Source: an uncultured Pseudomonadota bacterium
GTDB lineage: Bacteria > Pseudomonadota > Alphaproteobacteria > Rs-D84
Assembly (NCBI GenBank): GCA_902790415.1
Contig: CADARU010000014.1
Location: forward strand, 1-33,991
Length of the DNA stretch: 33,991 nucleotides
Direction of reading: 5' to 3'
The stretch's first letter is position 1. Each line of letters begins with the position of its first letter. This document shows, in pieces, positions 32,597 to 33,991 of the stretch. The notes beneath the pieces were generated by a model. It made no database searches. It saw nothing but the letters and a program-made list of their open reading frames with translations, and was not told where the DNA came from. The position numbers were made by a program, and so were the translations under genes.

Positions 32597-33196
32597 ATGA
32601 AATTTTTTGTTAATTTTCTATCGGCATTTCGCATAGCGGCATCATTTGCTTTGATTGGTACAGTGATGTCCGGGATGTATTTGACAACATTTATATTGTT
32701 TCTACTGGCGGCATTAAGCGACTTTTTTGATGGTTTCTTGGCGCGCAAATATAACGTATGTACAAAGATTGGCGGTGTTATAGATCATATTGGCGATAAA
32801 TTATTGGTGGTAAATACATTTATATTATTGGCCATCATGATGCCTGCACCATTTATAATTATTCCTGTCATTATAATGATTGCACGCGAATTGTATATTA
32901 GTGGCCTGCGCGAATTCTTGGGCACACAAAAAATGGAAATGCCGGTTCCCAAGGCGCGTTTTTCAATGGGTAAAATCAAAACGACTTTGCAAATGATTTC
33001 TTTGGTTGCATTTCTGGCATGGTTCGTCTTGGGCGCGCACGTAACATCGTTACCAACCAGCAAAATTTGGATTTACACAATTTATGCATTGCCAAATATT
33101 GGTATCGTATGTTTATGGTTCGCATTGGTTGCAAGCATTTGGTCTGCAACACAATATACACGTGAATTTTTAACAAAATTAAAGAAAATAAAATAA
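32597..33196 (+). CDS. pgsA: CDP-diacylglycerol--glycerol-3-phosphate 3-phosphatidyltransferase
   Basis: PgsA makes phosphatidylglycerol phosphate at the inner membrane. The 199-residue protein has the CDP-alcohol phosphotransferase motif D-x2-DG-x2-AR-x8-G-x3-D-x3-D, complete at residues 42-67 (SDFFDGFLARKYN, GGVIDHIGD). Several membrane segments flank it. A strong AAGGAG precedes the ATG at 32597. uvrC-pgsA adjacency is common in proteobacteria, which supports PgsA over other members of the family. A terminator follows. Confidence 0.92.
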   Translation: MKFFVNFLSAFRIAASFALIGTVMSGMYLTTFILFLLAALSDFFDGFLARKYNVCTKIGGVIDHIGDKLLVVNTFILLAIMMPAPFIIIPVIIMIARELYISGLREFLGTQKMEMPVPKARFSMGKIKTTLQMISLVAFLAWFVLGAHVTSLPTSKIWIYTIYALPNIGIVCLWFALVASIWSATQYTREFLTKLKKIK

Positions 33197-33202
33197 AAAA
33201 AC

Positions 33203-33227
33203 AATCCGCCAAAATGGCGGATTTTTT
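33203..33227. terminator. Terminator after pgsA
   Basis: AATCCGCC pairs with GGCGGATT around AAAAT, followed by TTTTTT on the plus strand and preceded by an A run. It can also end dnaJ transcription from the other side. Confidence 0.85.
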
Positions 33228-33277
33228 ATTACAGGAAAAAATCTTCTATACGCCGGAATTTAGCATATAGCGATTTT

Positions 33278-33991
33278 TTAGAACCAGCCCTTTTTGGCAC
33301 TTTTGGTTTCCGCAAATTCACCCAAAATCTTTTTTTGCTTTTCGGTTAATTTTGTTGGAATAACGACACCTATTTCTATATACAAATCACCAAAAGATGA
33401 CGCGCGTCCCGTTGGCATACCATGCCCACGCACACGCAGACGTTCCCCCACCTGGGTCCCAGACGGGATTTTTACAGTTAATTTCTTGTCATCTATTGTT
33501 TCAATTTCTATTTCCCCACCAAGCGCCAGTGTCGTAAAAGGCAAATCAATATGCATTACCAAATCATCACCAACACGCTCAAATTTTTTATCTGGGGCAA
33601 CACGTATATCCAAATAAAAATCACCCGCCGGGCCGCCATTTGCACCGGCCTCGCCTTGCCCTGCTAAACGCAAACGTGCGCCATCTTCGATTCCGGCCGG
33701 TATTTTCACTTCGATAGTACGATTTTTATGAACAACCCCCGCCCCATCGCAATCAGAACATTTTTTATCTATTTTATGTCCCAATCCATTACATTCCGGA
33801 CAAGGTGTTTGCATTGCAAAGAAACCACGTTGAACGTTTACATAGCCCGAACCATGGCAACGCGGACATACGGGTGCCTGTTTACCATCTGCAGTACCAT
33901 AGCCGTTACATTTTTCGCATTTTACATTACTGGCAAATTTTACAGTGTGTGTTTTACCAAAAAACGCATCTTTTAATGATATTTCCACTTC
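33278..33991 (-). CDS. dnaJ: Chaperone DnaJ, C-terminal part (runs off the window)
   Basis: The frame is open to the right edge, so the J domain and Gly/Phe linker lie outside. The visible 237 residues hold the four zinc-binding repeats of class I DnaJ (CEKCNGYG, CPRCHGSG, CPECNGLG, CSDCDGAG). The two substrate-binding C-terminal domains follow (IPAGIEDGARLRLAGQGEAG, IPSGTQVGERLRVRGHGMP), and the protein ends SAKKGWF. DnaJ delivers unfolded proteins to DnaK. The GTG at 33988 in this frame is internal, not a start. Confidence 0.95.
   Translation of the reverse strand, partial: EVEISLKDAFFGKTHTVKFASNVKCEKCNGYGTADGKQAPVCPRCHGSGYVNVQRGFFAMQTPCPECNGLGHKIDKKCSDCDGAGVVHKNRTIEVKIPAGIEDGARLRLAGQGEAGANGGPAGDFYLDIRVAPDKKFERVGDDLVMHIDLPFTTLALGGEIEIETIDDKKLTVKIPSGTQVGERLRVRGHGMPTGRASSFGDLYIEIGVVIPTKLTEKQKKILGEFAETKSAKKGWF

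Overview
The window is low-GC bacterial DNA with densely packed genes. It fits an alphaproteobacterium of the host-associated, gut-metagenome type. This placement is inferred from gene content and not from a marker tree. The supporting signs are an ftsE-ftsX-YdcF-plsC run, a PlsC with an HX4E active site, class I DnaJ, TolB, prepilins beginning SGRSMIEMLG, an orphan VirB2-like pilin, and several MKK-type exported proteins rich in Ala, Thr and Asn. UGA is used as a stop, so the genetic code is standard. There is no rRNA, no CRISPR array and no intact transposase.

Layout. Positions 1-2900 hold the tail of an exported protein, an acyl-CoA synthetase, and a tRNA-Pro(CGG) whose 3' end and terminator are repeated 179 bp downstream. 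From 2.5 to 8.2 kb the minus strand carries a small Cys-rich protein, fabF, acpP, a catalytically dead integrase-like protein, another small Cys-rich protein, lepA and rbfA. A broken YqaA-type membrane gene lies at 8.3-8.8 kb. From 8.9 to 13.2 kb there is a surface-protein island with a beta-barrel, a protein with phage-tail-like repeats and a long coiled-coil protein. The island is followed by ftsE-ftsX-YdcF-plsC on the plus strand, then tolB and a secreted nuclease on the minus strand. Positions 18.1-19.4 kb hold an unrecognised two-gene unit with its own promoter, operator-like repeat and terminator, made of a ribbon-helix-helix protein and a 300-residue protein. An orphan VirB2-like pilin and a Cys-rich lipoprotein follow.

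The second half has class II aldolase (fba) and efp in convergent orientation. Between them lie three tandem 105-bp palindromic units, which are the most unusual DNA in the window. Next come an outer-membrane barrel gene with a near-perfect Fur-type box, a secreted Cys-rich protein, a probably 5'-truncated lectin-like gene and an ADP-ribosylglycohydrolase. After these come the minus-strand group prepilin-rluC-asmA-dnaN, the plus-strand genes uvrC (a short form) and pgsA, and the 3' part of dnaJ running off the end.

How the genes work together. Most genes are housekeeping: fatty-acid and phospholipid synthesis (acpP, fabF, plsC, pgsA), translation (lepA, rbfA, efp, tRNA-Pro, rluC), division and envelope (ftsEX, tolB, asmA), and DNA replication and repair (dnaN, uvrC). 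The accessory content is mainly envelope and surface proteins plus a few decayed genes. Three genes (ftsE, the secreted protein at 23612 and uvrC) have a -10-like box exactly 7 nt before the ATG and no Shine-Dalgarno, which suggests leaderless transcripts.
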